Below are positions 1-5,075 of a stretch of DNA of 6,443 nt, piece by piece. The translations under genes were made by a program, and so were the position numbers. This DNA is from Pseudomonadota bacterium (GTDB lineage Bacteria; Pseudomonadota; Alphaproteobacteria; Acetobacterales; Acetobacteraceae): NCBI GenBank assembly GCA_021779655.1, contig JAJYAF010000126.1, forward strand, positions 1-6,443, read 5' to 3'. Under the pieces are notes generated by a model that was not told where the DNA came from, did no database searches, and saw only the letters and a list, made by a program, of their open reading frames with translations. The stretch's first letter is position 1. Every line of letters starts with the position of its first letter.

Positions 1-255
1 CTGCTCCACCCGGCGGTGTTCGAGGTGGCGGTGATCGGCGAGCCGGAACCGGAATGGGGCGAGCAGGTGGTGGCCTGCGTCGTCCTCGCGCCGGGGCGGA
101 GCGTGGAGACAGCGGAACTGGACAGCTGGTGCCGGCAACACATCGCCGCCTTCAAGCGCCCCAAGCGTTATCTGTTCCTCGCGGATCTGCCCAAGAACGG
201 CTACGGCAAAATCCTGAAGACGGAGCTGCGAGCGGGTCTTCGCGCCGGCGCTTGA
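1..255 (+). CDS. Acyl-CoA synthetase (AMP-forming), C-terminal end only
   Basis: This is the last 84 residues of an ANL-superfamily adenylate-forming enzyme. The frame is open from base 1, so the gene starts upstream; the GTG at 16 is internal. The fragment covers the C-terminal AMP-binding domain. It begins LLHPAVFEVAVIG, the usual 'HPAV..AAVIG' strand, and continues with GEPEPEWGEQVVACVV, the 'D...GE...A.VV' segment, then AAFKRPKRYLF (the 'hK.P..v.fv' element) and LPKNGYGKILKTELR. The Lys at window residue 70 (bases 208-210) matches the A10-motif lysine that catalyses adenylate formation. The family activates a carboxylic acid with ATP and transfers it to CoA. The substrate cannot be read because the adenylation domain is outside the window; a fatty-acid or other acyl-CoA ligase is most likely. 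The gene converges on purU with only 30 bp between the stop codons. Confidence 0.9.
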   Translation: MLHPAVFEVAVIGEPEPEWGEQVVACVVLAPGRSVETAELDSWCRQHIAAFKRPKRYLFLADLPKNGYGKILKTELRAGLRAGA

Positions 256-269
256 GCCCGGCCGGCGCG
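241..269. terminator. Possible hairpin at the convergent stop codons of the synthetase gene and purU
   Basis: A perfect 9-bp inverted repeat, CGCGCCGGC (241-249) and GCCGGCGCG (261-269), encloses an 11-nt loop that contains the TGA of the acyl-CoA synthetase gene. It sits exactly where two convergent transcripts must end. No T-run follows on either strand, so it is not a classical intrinsic terminator. In sequence this GC-rich some of the symmetry may be chance. A role in transcript ending is inferred from position only. Confidence 0.3.
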
Positions 270-285
270 CGATCGGGCGCTGGAT

Positions 286-1146
286 TCAACTGGCGAACAC
301 CACGGTTTTCGCGCCGTTCAAAATGACGCGGTCCTCCAGATGATACCGTACCGCGCGAGCGAGGACGCGGCGTTCGATATCGCGCCCCTTGCGCACGAGA
401 TCCTCCGGCGCGTCGGCATGGCTGATACGTTCGACATCCTGCTCGATGATCGGGCCTTCGTCGAGGTCGGAGGTGACATAATGCGCCGTGGCGCCGATCA
501 GTTTCACCCCGCGGCCATGGGCCTGGTGATAGGGCTTCGCGCCCTTGAATCCCGGCAGGAAGGAATGGTGAATATTGATGCAGCGGCCTGAGAGTTTACG
601 CGCCAGCCCATCGGAGAGGATTTGCATGTAACGGGCCAGCACCACGAGGTCCGATCGCGTCTCCTCCACCAGCGCCCATAGCCTCGCTTCCTGCGCGTTC
701 CTGGTATCCCCGCCGGCCGCCAGATGATGAAACGGAATGCCGCCGAGATCGACATGGTTGTAATTCTCGATACCGTGGTTGGAAACGATCGCGGTCGGGG
801 TCATGACCAGTTCGCCGATGCGCCAGCGGTAGAGCAGATCCACCAGGCAATGGTCGAATTTCGAGACCAGCACCATCACCCGGCGCGGCACCGCATGATC
901 GGCGAAGGCGTAGTTCATTTCGTAGGGCTGGGCGATGCCGCCGAAATCCTCGCGCAGCCGGAGGATCTTCGCGCCCGGCGCGAGGTCGAACGCGATGCGC
1001 GCGAAGAATTTGCCGGTCTCCGGGTCGTCGAATTGCTGGGCCTCGCGAATATCGGCCCCGCGCTCGAAGAGATAGGTCGTGACCGAGGCGACGATGCCGG
1101 CACGGTTATGGCAGGAGAGCGTGAGAACGTATCGCGCGGCAGGCAT
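286..1146 (-). CDS. purU: Formyltetrahydrofolate deformylase PurU
   Basis: PurU hydrolyses 10-formyltetrahydrofolate to formate and tetrahydrofolate in the cytoplasm. It balances the one-carbon folate pool and can supply formate to PurT in purine synthesis. The 286-residue protein has the normal family length. Residues about 1-84 form an ACT domain ([20 protein letters not shown], then [12 protein letters not shown]). Residues about 88-265 form the formyltransferase-like domain, with [11 protein letters not shown] (95-105), VSNHG (121-125), ARYMQILS (171-178), [10 protein letters not shown] (191-200) and [14 protein letters not shown] (221-234). Asn191, His193 and Asp229 correspond to the Asn-His-Asp catalytic set of the PurN/PurU fold. 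The ATG at 1146 places the ACT domain at the right distance and has GGGAAG four bases upstream (1151-1156), which is a rather short spacing. degP lies upstream on the same strand across 115 bp, so co-transcription is possible but not shown. No missing residues or frame breaks are visible. Confidence 0.96.
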   Translation of the reverse strand: MPAARYVLTLSCHNRAGIVASVTTYLFERGADIREAQQFDDPETGKFFARIAFDLAPGAKILRLREDFGGIAQPYEMNYAFADHAVPRRVMVLVSKFDHCLVDLLYRWRIGELVMTPTAIVSNHGIENYNHVDLGGIPFHHLAAGGDTRNAQEARLWALVEETRSDLVVLARYMQILSDGLARKLSGRCINIHHSFLPGFKGAKPYHQAHGRGVKLIGATAHYVTSDLDEGPIIEQDVERISHADAPEDLVRKGRDIERRVLARAVRYHLEDRVILNGAKTVVFAS

Positions 1147-1170
1147 GGAACTTCCCGATGATGGAACACG

Positions 1171-1201
1171 GATATGCGGGACGGTCTTAACGCGGGTTCA
1201 A
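1171..1201 (-). promoter_or_regulatory. Weak candidate promoter for purU
   Basis: In the 115-bp gap between degP and purU, the minus strand reads TTGAAC (1196-1201; four of six matches to TTGACA). After a 19-bp spacer comes CATATC (1171-1176; three of six matches to TATAAT). This would start transcription a short distance before the purU ATG. The spacer is long and the -10 is poor, so the call is tentative. The rest of the gap on the minus strand is purine- and G-rich with no convincing terminator for degP, leaving read-through from degP possible. Confidence 0.2.
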
Positions 1202-1261
1202 AATCTTTCCCCTTCCGCCCCGCCCCGGTTTCGGCCCGCCCCGGCCGCAGGCGATCGCGGC

Positions 1262-2836
1262 CTAGCCCTGGTTGCTGGCCGATTTGTTCAGGGCCACGCC
1301 CACGAACAGCGCCTGGCCCTGGCGGATAATGCGCAGGGCGACGGCGGGCGTGCCGGATTTTCTGGCGCTGGCGATCGCGTTCACCGCGTCGTCCGGCGTC
1401 GCGACATCGGTGGGACCGACTCCGACCAGAAGATCGCCCGGCTCCAGACCGGCCTGATCGGCCGGGGAGTTCGGCTTGACCTGCATGATCACCGCGCCGG
1501 CGGCGCTGTCCGGGAGGTTGAGCTGGCTGCGCAGATCGGGAGTGAGCGGGCCGAGCGTCAACCCGAGGCCAGTATTGCCGGCGGTTCCGGGCTGTGCGCT
1601 TCCACCTTGCTGGAACGCCGCATCCGGGTTCGCCGGCATGGCCGTCACGGCGACGGAGAGCGTGCTCGGCTTGCCGTTGCGGATATAGTTGATCGTCACG
1701 TCATGCCCGGGAACGACATTGGCGATATTCGCGGCGAGGTCGCTGGGATTGGTGATGCTCTGGCCATCGACGGAGGTGATCACGTCGCCCGGTTTCAACC
1801 CGGCGCGGTCCGCCGGGCTGCCGGGCGAGATGGCGGCGATCAGCGCGCCGTCCCTGCCCGGCTGGTCGGTCGGAAGGCCCATGGCCTGCGCCATCTGCGG
1901 CGAGATGGATTGCGCCGCGACCCCGAGATACCCGCGCACCACCTTGCCGCCATTGGCCAGCGTCAGCGCCACGCGCTTGACCTGGTCGGATGGAATGGCG
2001 AAGCCGATGCCGACCGAGCCGCCGCTGGGCGAGAGGATGGCCGTATTCACCCCGATCACCTGTCCCTGCTGGTCGAAAAGCGGGCCGCCGGAATTGCCTT
2101 CGTTGATCGGCGCGTCCACCTGGATGAAGCGGTCGTAAGGCCCATCGCCGATATCCCGGCCGAGCGCGGAGACGATACCCGCCGTGACCGAGCCGCCGAG
2201 ACCGAACGGATTGCCCAGGGCGACAACCCATTCTCCAGGCTGCACGCTGGCGGAATCGCCGAGTTCGACATAGGGCAGCGGGCGGGGCGCGTTGATTTTC
2301 AGCACCGCGATATCGGTGCGCGAATCCGCGCCGAGAACGCGGGCGGTATAGGTCGTGCCGTCCGCCAGCGTGACGCTCACCGTTTTCGCGTGCGCCACCA
2401 CGTGGTTATTGGTGACGATCACGCCGGAAGAGGAGATGAGGAAGCCGGACCCCTTGGCCTCCACCGGCTGCATCTGCTGCGGCTGCATGCCGAACGGGAA
2501 GCCGGGCGGGAAGCCGGGCGGGAAGCCAGGCGGGAAGCCGGGCGGAAGGCCGGGGAACCCGGGAAAGCCGCCATTGCTATCGGTTTCGGCGGCGGTCTGA
2601 TCGACCTTCAGATGCACGTCGATCGAGACGACAGCCGGCGTGACCCGCTTCACCAGTTCGGTGAAATCGCCGATCGGGGTGAAATTCTTCTTCACGGCCG
2701 CCGAGGCGTCCATCGCCTGGTCGTTATTGGCAAGCGGGTCGGCCGCGCGGCCGGCGCCCGGCCCGGCAAGGCTGAGCGCCGTGGCGCCAAGCAGCATCAG
2801 CGTGAAGCGCAGACCACGCCGTTTCGAATCGTGCAT
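1262..2836 (-). CDS. degP: DegP/HtrA (Do-family) periplasmic serine endoprotease
   Basis: This is an envelope protease/chaperone that degrades or holds misfolded exported proteins. From the ATG at 2836 it has 524 residues. Residues 1-31 are a signal peptide: a basic start (MHDSKRRGLR), a hydrophobic core (FTLMLLGATALSLAG) and likely cleavage near GRA-AD. The trypsin-like domain follows, with triad His145 (NNHVV), Asp175 (RTDIAVLK) and Ser249 (EGNSGGPLF). PDZ1 starts near RGYLGV (301-306) and runs to about 400. A Gly/Gln/Asn-rich linker (about 403-423) leads to PDZ2 (about 424-516). Two PDZ domains mark the Do/DegP/MucD class rather than DegS. Residues about 78-127, in the LA-loop position, are rich in Pro, Gly, Phe and Gln with FPPG repeats. 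An in-frame ATG at 2923 would add 29 residues ahead of the signal peptide and has no ribosome binding site, so I prefer 2836. A GAGGGG lies 12 bases upstream of that start (2849-2854), which is longer than usual. The gene is divergent from aceA. Confidence 0.95.
   Translation of the reverse strand: MHDSKRRGLRFTLMLLGATALSLAGPGAGRAADPLANNDQAMDASAAVKKNFTPIGDFTELVKRVTPAVVSIDVHLKVDQTAAETDSNGGFPGFPGLPPGFPPGFPPGFPPGFPFGMQPQQMQPVEAKGSGFLISSSGVIVTNNHVVAHAKTVSVTLADGTTYTARVLGADSRTDIAVLKINAPRPLPYVELGDSASVQPGEWVVALGNPFGLGGSVTAGIVSALGRDIGDGPYDRFIQVDAPINEGNSGGPLFDQQGQVIGVNTAILSPSGGSVGIGFAIPSDQVKRVALTLANGGKVVRGYLGVAAQSISPQMAQAMGLPTDQPGRDGALIAAISPGSPADRAGLKPGDVITSVDGQSITNPSDLAANIANVVPGHDVTINYIRNGKPSTLSVAVTAMPANPDAAFQQGGSAQPGTAGNTGLGLTLGPLTPDLRSQLNLPDSAAGAVIMQVKPNSPADQAGLEPGDLLVGVGPTDVATPDDAVNAIASARKSGTPAVALRIIRQGQALFVGVALNKSASNQG
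2496..2543 (-). repeat. 12-bp in-frame tandem repeat in degP
   Basis: On the plus strand the unit GGGAAGCCGGGC occurs four times in a row (2496-2507, 2508-2519, 2520-2531, 2532-2543). Only the third copy differs, by one base (A at 2528). A degenerate continuation follows to about 2570. On the coding strand it encodes repeated Pro-Pro-Gly-Phe, residues about 98-112 of the protease. Each unit is four codons, so copy-number change by slippage would keep the frame. Confidence 0.9.
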
Positions 2837-3004
2837 AACGGTTATCGTCCCCTCGGAGAAAGTTCCACCTGGCGTCCGGCAAGCGGAGTGCTGCCTATAC
2901 GCCGCATAGCCCAGACGATCCATACGATTGTCAGGACGCCGGATGAAAATGTTGTTACCTGAAAACCACGGGCAAATGAATTCGGACCGGTTTGCTCATT
3001 ATTC

Positions 3005-3028
3005 ATGAAAAAAGAACAATGAAAAAAG
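3005..3028. repeat. Direct repeat of ATGAAAAAAG, 14 bp apart
   Basis: ATGAAAAAAG occurs at 3005-3014 and again at 3019-3028, with GAACA-type sequence between. The copies start 14 bp apart, so they do not lie on the same face of the helix. They sit in the AT-rich core of the divergent promoter region. They could be part of an upstream activating (UP-like) or intrinsically curved element, or may simply be A-tract sequence. No coding role is apparent. Confidence 0.4.
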
Positions 3029-3069
3029 GGCAGCGGTTCGCACGGGTTCACAATCGGGGTTGGGCGCGC

Positions 3070-3085
3070 TGTAAAAAAATTTACA
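3070..3085. promoter_or_regulatory. Inverted repeat TGTAAA-N4-TTTACA, candidate operator
   Basis: TGTAAAAAAATTTACA has perfect 6-bp arms (3070-3075 and 3080-3085) around AAAA, the shape expected for a dimeric regulator site. It lies 135 bp before the aceA start. The same TTTACA hexamer recurs at 3198-3203, just ahead of the aceA ribosome binding site. Isocitrate lyase genes are commonly controlled by carbon source; ScfR/RamB-type regulators that act on acyl-CoA metabolism recognise T/A-flanked inverted repeats. This site is not identical to a published consensus I can recall with certainty, so the operator call is an inference. Confidence 0.4.
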
Positions 3086-3091
3086 ATTTTA

Positions 3092-3124
3092 CGGGGTTTT
3101 CCCGGAATCAAGCGGCTTTTCCGC
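3092..3124. repeat. Two small hairpins with T-rich loops
   Basis: Two short inverted repeats follow one another: CGGG-GTTTT-CCCG (3092-3104) and GCGG-CTTTT-CCGC (3112-3124). Each has a 4-bp stem and a 5-base loop ending TTTT, and a third GCGGTTTTCGC-like stretch follows. They lie between the TGTAAA-N4-TTTACA site and the aceA start. The stems are too short to be strong RNA structures. They may be protein-contact half-sites or a chance result of alternating G/C and T runs. Confidence 0.3.
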
Positions 3125-3207
3125 GGTTTTCGCCCTTCCCGGCCGCCCGGCGATTGCTCTAGATACGCGGCGCCGAACAGGCGGCATTCGCTGGTTTTTT
3201 ACATTTC

Positions 3208-3212
3208 GGGAA
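3208..3212 (+). promoter_or_regulatory. Ribosome binding site of aceA
   Basis: GGGAA lies eight bases before the ATG at 3221 and is the only purine-rich match at suitable spacing. It is partial compared with AGGAGG. It supports the start at 3221, where translation gives the normal N-terminus of the 531-residue isocitrate lyase class. A TTTACA copy ends five bases upstream (3203), so a regulator bound there would sit close to the initiation region. Confidence 0.5.
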
Positions 3213-3220
3213 TCAAATTC

Positions 3221-4816
3221 ATGTCCTATCAAGACCATGGCATTGCTCAGCTCACCCAACTGATCACCGGCAAGAACGGCACCTGGGACGGCATAAGCCC
3301 GGAGGCTGTGGCGCGGATGCGGCAGCAGAACCGCTTCCGCACCGGTCTCGATATCGCCCGCCACACCGCCGCCGTGATGCGCGCCGACATGGCGGCCTAC
3401 GACGCCGACCCCGCCGCCTACACGCAGTCGCTCGGCGCCTGGCACGGCTTCATCGCCCAGCAGCAGATGATCGCCGTGAAGAAGCATTTCGGTTCGGTGA
3501 AGGGCCGTTACATCTATCTCTCCGGCTGGATGGTGGCCGCGCTGCGCTCCGAGTTCGGCCCGCTGCCGGACCAGTCCATGCATGAGAAAACCGCCGTGCC
3601 GAAGCTGATCGAGGAAATCTACACCTTCCTCAAGCAGGCGGATGCGCGCGAGCTCGGCCTGTTGTTCCACGCGCTCGATTCAGCGCGCTCCGCCGGCGAC
3701 TCGGCCGAGGAAGCCCGGATCCGGAACAAGATCGACAATTACGAATCCCATGTCGTGCCGATGATCGCCGATATCGACGCGGGCTTCGGCAATGCCGAGG
3801 CGACCTACCTCCTGGCCAAGAAGATGATCGAGGCCGGCGCCTGCGCCCTGCAGATCGAGAACCAGGTTTCGGACGAGAAGCAATGCGGCCATCAGGACGG
3901 CAAGGTGACCGTCCCGCACGAGGATTTCCTGGCCAAGGTGCGGGCCTGCCGCTACGCCTTCCTGGAGCTCGGGATCGAGGACGGAATCATCGTCTGCCGC
4001 ACCGATTCGCTCGGCGCCGGCCTGACGAAGCAGATCGCCTACAGCCGGGAGCCGGGCGATCTCGGCGACCAGTACAACAGCTTCCTGGATTGCGAGGAAG
4101 TGGCCCCGGATGCGATCGGCAGCGGCGAGGTCTTGATCACCCGCGGCGGCAAGCTGCTGCGGCCGAAGCGGCTGCCGAGCAACCTGTTCCAGTTCCGTCC
4201 CGGCACCGGCGCCGATCGCTGCGTGCTGGACTGCATCACCGCGCTGCGAAACGGCGCCGATCTGTTGTGGATCGAGACGGAAAAACCGCATATCGAGCAG
4301 ATCGCCGCGATGATGGACCGCATCCGCGCGGTGTTCCCGAACGCGAAGCTTGCCTACAACAACTCGCCTTCCTTCAACTGGACGCTCAATTTCCGCCAGC
4401 AGGTCTTCGACGCCTGGAAGGAAGCGGGCAAGGATGTTTCCGCCTATGACCGCGCGAAGCTGATGAACGCGGAATACGACGAAACCGAACTCGGGCGTCA
4501 GGCGGATGAGCGCATCCGCACCTTCCAGAAGGACGCCTCCAAGCGGGCCGGGATCTTCCACCACCTGATCACCCTGCCGACCTACCACACGGCCGCCCTC
4601 TCCACTGACGAGCTGACCGCCGATTATTTCGGGGAGGCCGGAATGCTGGGCTACGTGACGGCGGTGCAGCGCCAGGAGATCCGCCGGGGCATTGCCTGCG
4701 TGAAGCACCAGAACATGTCAGGCTCCGATATCGGCGACGATCACAAGGAATATTTCGCGGGCGAGGCGGCGCTCAAGGCCGGCGGCGCCCACAACACCAT
4801 GAACCAGTTTTCCTGA
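3221..4816 (+). CDS. aceA: Isocitrate lyase
   Basis: Isocitrate lyase cleaves isocitrate to glyoxylate and succinate, the first step of the glyoxylate shunt, in the cytoplasm. It is needed when acetate or fatty acids are the carbon source. The protein has 531 residues and matches from end to end what I recall of the Pseudomonas aeruginosa AceA class, which is longer than the roughly 430-residue E. coli enzyme. Visible sites are SGWMVAALRS (101-110; SGW contacts glyoxylate), IADIDAGFGN (182-191; Asp residues at the Mg site), the catalytic loop KQCGH (220-224; Cys222 is the general acid), RTDSLGAG (260-267), NNSPSFNW (380-387) and TLP (451-453). The C-terminus NTMNQFS is also typical. KQCGH in place of KKCGH is characteristic of this longer class and is not a defect. 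The gene stands alone: no malate synthase or adjacent regulator gene is in the window. Control probably acts through the long upstream region. It converges on the helicase gene across a hairpin cluster. Confidence 0.98.
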   Translation: MSYQDHGIAQLTQLITGKNGTWDGISPEAVARMRQQNRFRTGLDIARHTAAVMRADMAAYDADPAAYTQSLGAWHGFIAQQQMIAVKKHFGSVKGRYIYLSGWMVAALRSEFGPLPDQSMHEKTAVPKLIEEIYTFLKQADARELGLLFHALDSARSAGDSAEEARIRNKIDNYESHVVPMIADIDAGFGNAEATYLLAKKMIEAGACALQIENQVSDEKQCGHQDGKVTVPHEDFLAKVRACRYAFLELGIEDGIIVCRTDSLGAGLTKQIAYSREPGDLGDQYNSFLDCEEVAPDAIGSGEVLITRGGKLLRPKRLPSNLFQFRPGTGADRCVLDCITALRNGADLLWIETEKPHIEQIAAMMDRIRAVFPNAKLAYNNSPSFNWTLNFRQQVFDAWKEAGKDVSAYDRAKLMNAEYDETELGRQADERIRTFQKDASKRAGIFHHLITLPTYHTAALSTDELTADYFGEAGMLGYVTAVQRQEIRRGIACVKHQNMSGSDIGDDHKEYFAGEAALKAGGAHNTMNQFS

Positions 4817-4819
4817 AGA

Positions 4820-4845
4820 CTGGCGCGCGATAACTGGCGCGCGAT
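4820..4845. repeat. Duplicated 12-mer just after the aceA stop
   Basis: CTGGCGCGCGAT occurs at 4820-4831 and 4834-4845, separated by AA and starting four bases after the aceA stop codon. The second copy runs into the first hairpin unit, and its TGGCG can pair with CGCCA at 4893-4897, forming an outer stem of that unit. The first copy looks like a partial duplication of the unit's left flank. Confidence 0.75.
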
Positions 4846-4897
4846 CGGTTCAGGCTGGCGCGGTAACGCGTCAGCCCGAAGCGTGAATCGCCCGCCA
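4838..4897. repeat. Hairpin repeat unit 1
   Basis: This 60-bp stretch is repeated at 4913-4972 with a single mismatch (C4877 versus T4952), exactly 75 bp apart. Its core, 4849-4880, folds as a 14-position stem: TTCAGGCTGGCGCG, loop GTAA, CGCGTCAGCCCGAA. The stem has one G-T wobble and one A-C mismatch (A4852 opposite C4877). GCGAT (4841-4845) and ATCGC (4887-4891) can close an outer stem. As RNA the loop is GUAA, which fits the GNRA tetraloop class when read from the plus strand, that is, as the 3' end of the aceA transcript. Confidence 0.85.
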
Positions 4898-4912
4898 AAA
4901 ATATCGGTCTAC

Positions 4913-4972
4913 CGCGCGATCGGTTCAGGCTGGCGCGGTAACGCGTCAGCCTGAAGCGTGAATCGCCCGCCA
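4913..4972. repeat. Hairpin repeat unit 2
   Basis: This is the near-identical second copy. Its stem, 4924-4937 with 4942-4955 around loop GTAA, pairs over 14 positions with one G-T wobble (G4933-T4946) and no mismatch. Outer closing pairs GCGAT (4916-4920) and ATCGC (4962-4966) are kept. Beyond 4972 the resemblance to unit 1 continues imperfectly with a one-base gap (AATATC, then GGT). The near identity suggests a recent duplication of a 75-bp segment. Confidence 0.85.
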
Positions 4973-4999
4973 GAATATCTGGTTTAGAGTCGGGTTCAG

Positions 5000-5037
5000 G
5001 CGTTCGGGTTGACGCGGTCACGCGTCAACCCGAACGC
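5000..5037. terminator. Hairpin unit 3: perfect 17-bp stem between convergent genes
   Basis: GCGTTCGGGTTGACGCG (5000-5016), loop GTCA and its exact reverse complement (5021-5037) form an uninterrupted 17-bp stem. It is a diverged third copy of the unit upstream: GCGGT-ACGCGTCA around the loop is shared, as is the TTCAGG at its left (4995-5000). It lies 38 bp past the helicase stop codon and about 180 bp past the aceA stop. Neither strand has a T-run after the stem, so a simple intrinsic terminator is not shown. Transcript-end stabilisation, a factor-assisted terminator or a REP-like element are the plausible roles. Confidence 0.5.
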
Positions 5038-5075
5038 TGATTCGCTTGATTGCGGAGCCGCCTTGCAACCTGCCG

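Larger units (their letters stand above)
2837..3220. promoter_or_regulatory. Divergent degP/aceA intergenic region
   Basis: These 384 bp separate two divergent start codons, so they should hold promoters for both genes. The stretch from about 2940 to 3130 is clearly more AT-rich than the rest of the window and has several A/T runs. On the aceA side, TAGATA (3160-3165) is the best -10-like hexamer, with a poor TTCCCG (3136-3141) 18 bases upstream. On the degP side, CTGACA (minus strand, 2929-2934) is a good -35 but has only a weak GGCTAT (2906-2911) 17 bases away. No full consensus promoter can be called. No small ORF with a convincing ribosome binding site was found here. Specific motifs are listed as separate entries. 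Confidence 0.6.

Noticed and set aside
1147..1261. Riboswitch or folate-linked leader before purU
   Set aside because: The 115-bp gap shows no stem-loop set matching a known folate or glycine riboswitch, and is mostly G/C runs.
2837..2868. GGAAC followed by CGTT on the minus strand before degP, resembling an EcfG general-stress promoter
   Set aside because: The spacer is 21 bp rather than 16-17, and the CGTT directly touches the start codon, leaving no room for a leader.
2837..2923. Upstream ATG at 2923 as the degP start
   Set aside because: It would put 29 polar residues before a clear signal peptide, and no Shine-Dalgarno sequence precedes it.
1079..2962. A 627-codon open frame on the plus strand, antisense to degP and longer than it
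   Set aside because: Its translation is Arg/Gly/Asp/His-rich with no recognisable domain, while the opposite strand encodes a complete protease with signal peptide, triad and two PDZ domains. Long antisense frames are expected in GC-rich genes.
3680..4708. A 342-codon frame antisense to aceA
   Set aside because: It is a shadow of the highly conserved isocitrate lyase gene, has low-complexity composition and no motif.
4773..5021. A minus-strand 82-codon frame with a repeated peptide (AGDSRF-LTRYRASLNRSR)
   Set aside because: The peptide repeat is the translation of the non-coding hairpin repeats. The frame overlaps the end of aceA and has no ribosome binding site that I can see.
4834..5037. 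CRISPR array
   Set aside because: There are only three units. Repeats are longer than spacers, the third is strongly diverged, the spacers are not unique in the CRISPR sense, and no cas genes are near.
4817..5075. Insertion sequence or transposon remnant in the aceA-rhlE gap
   Set aside because: There is no transposase fragment, no terminal inverted repeat pair bounding the region and no target-site duplication that I could identify.
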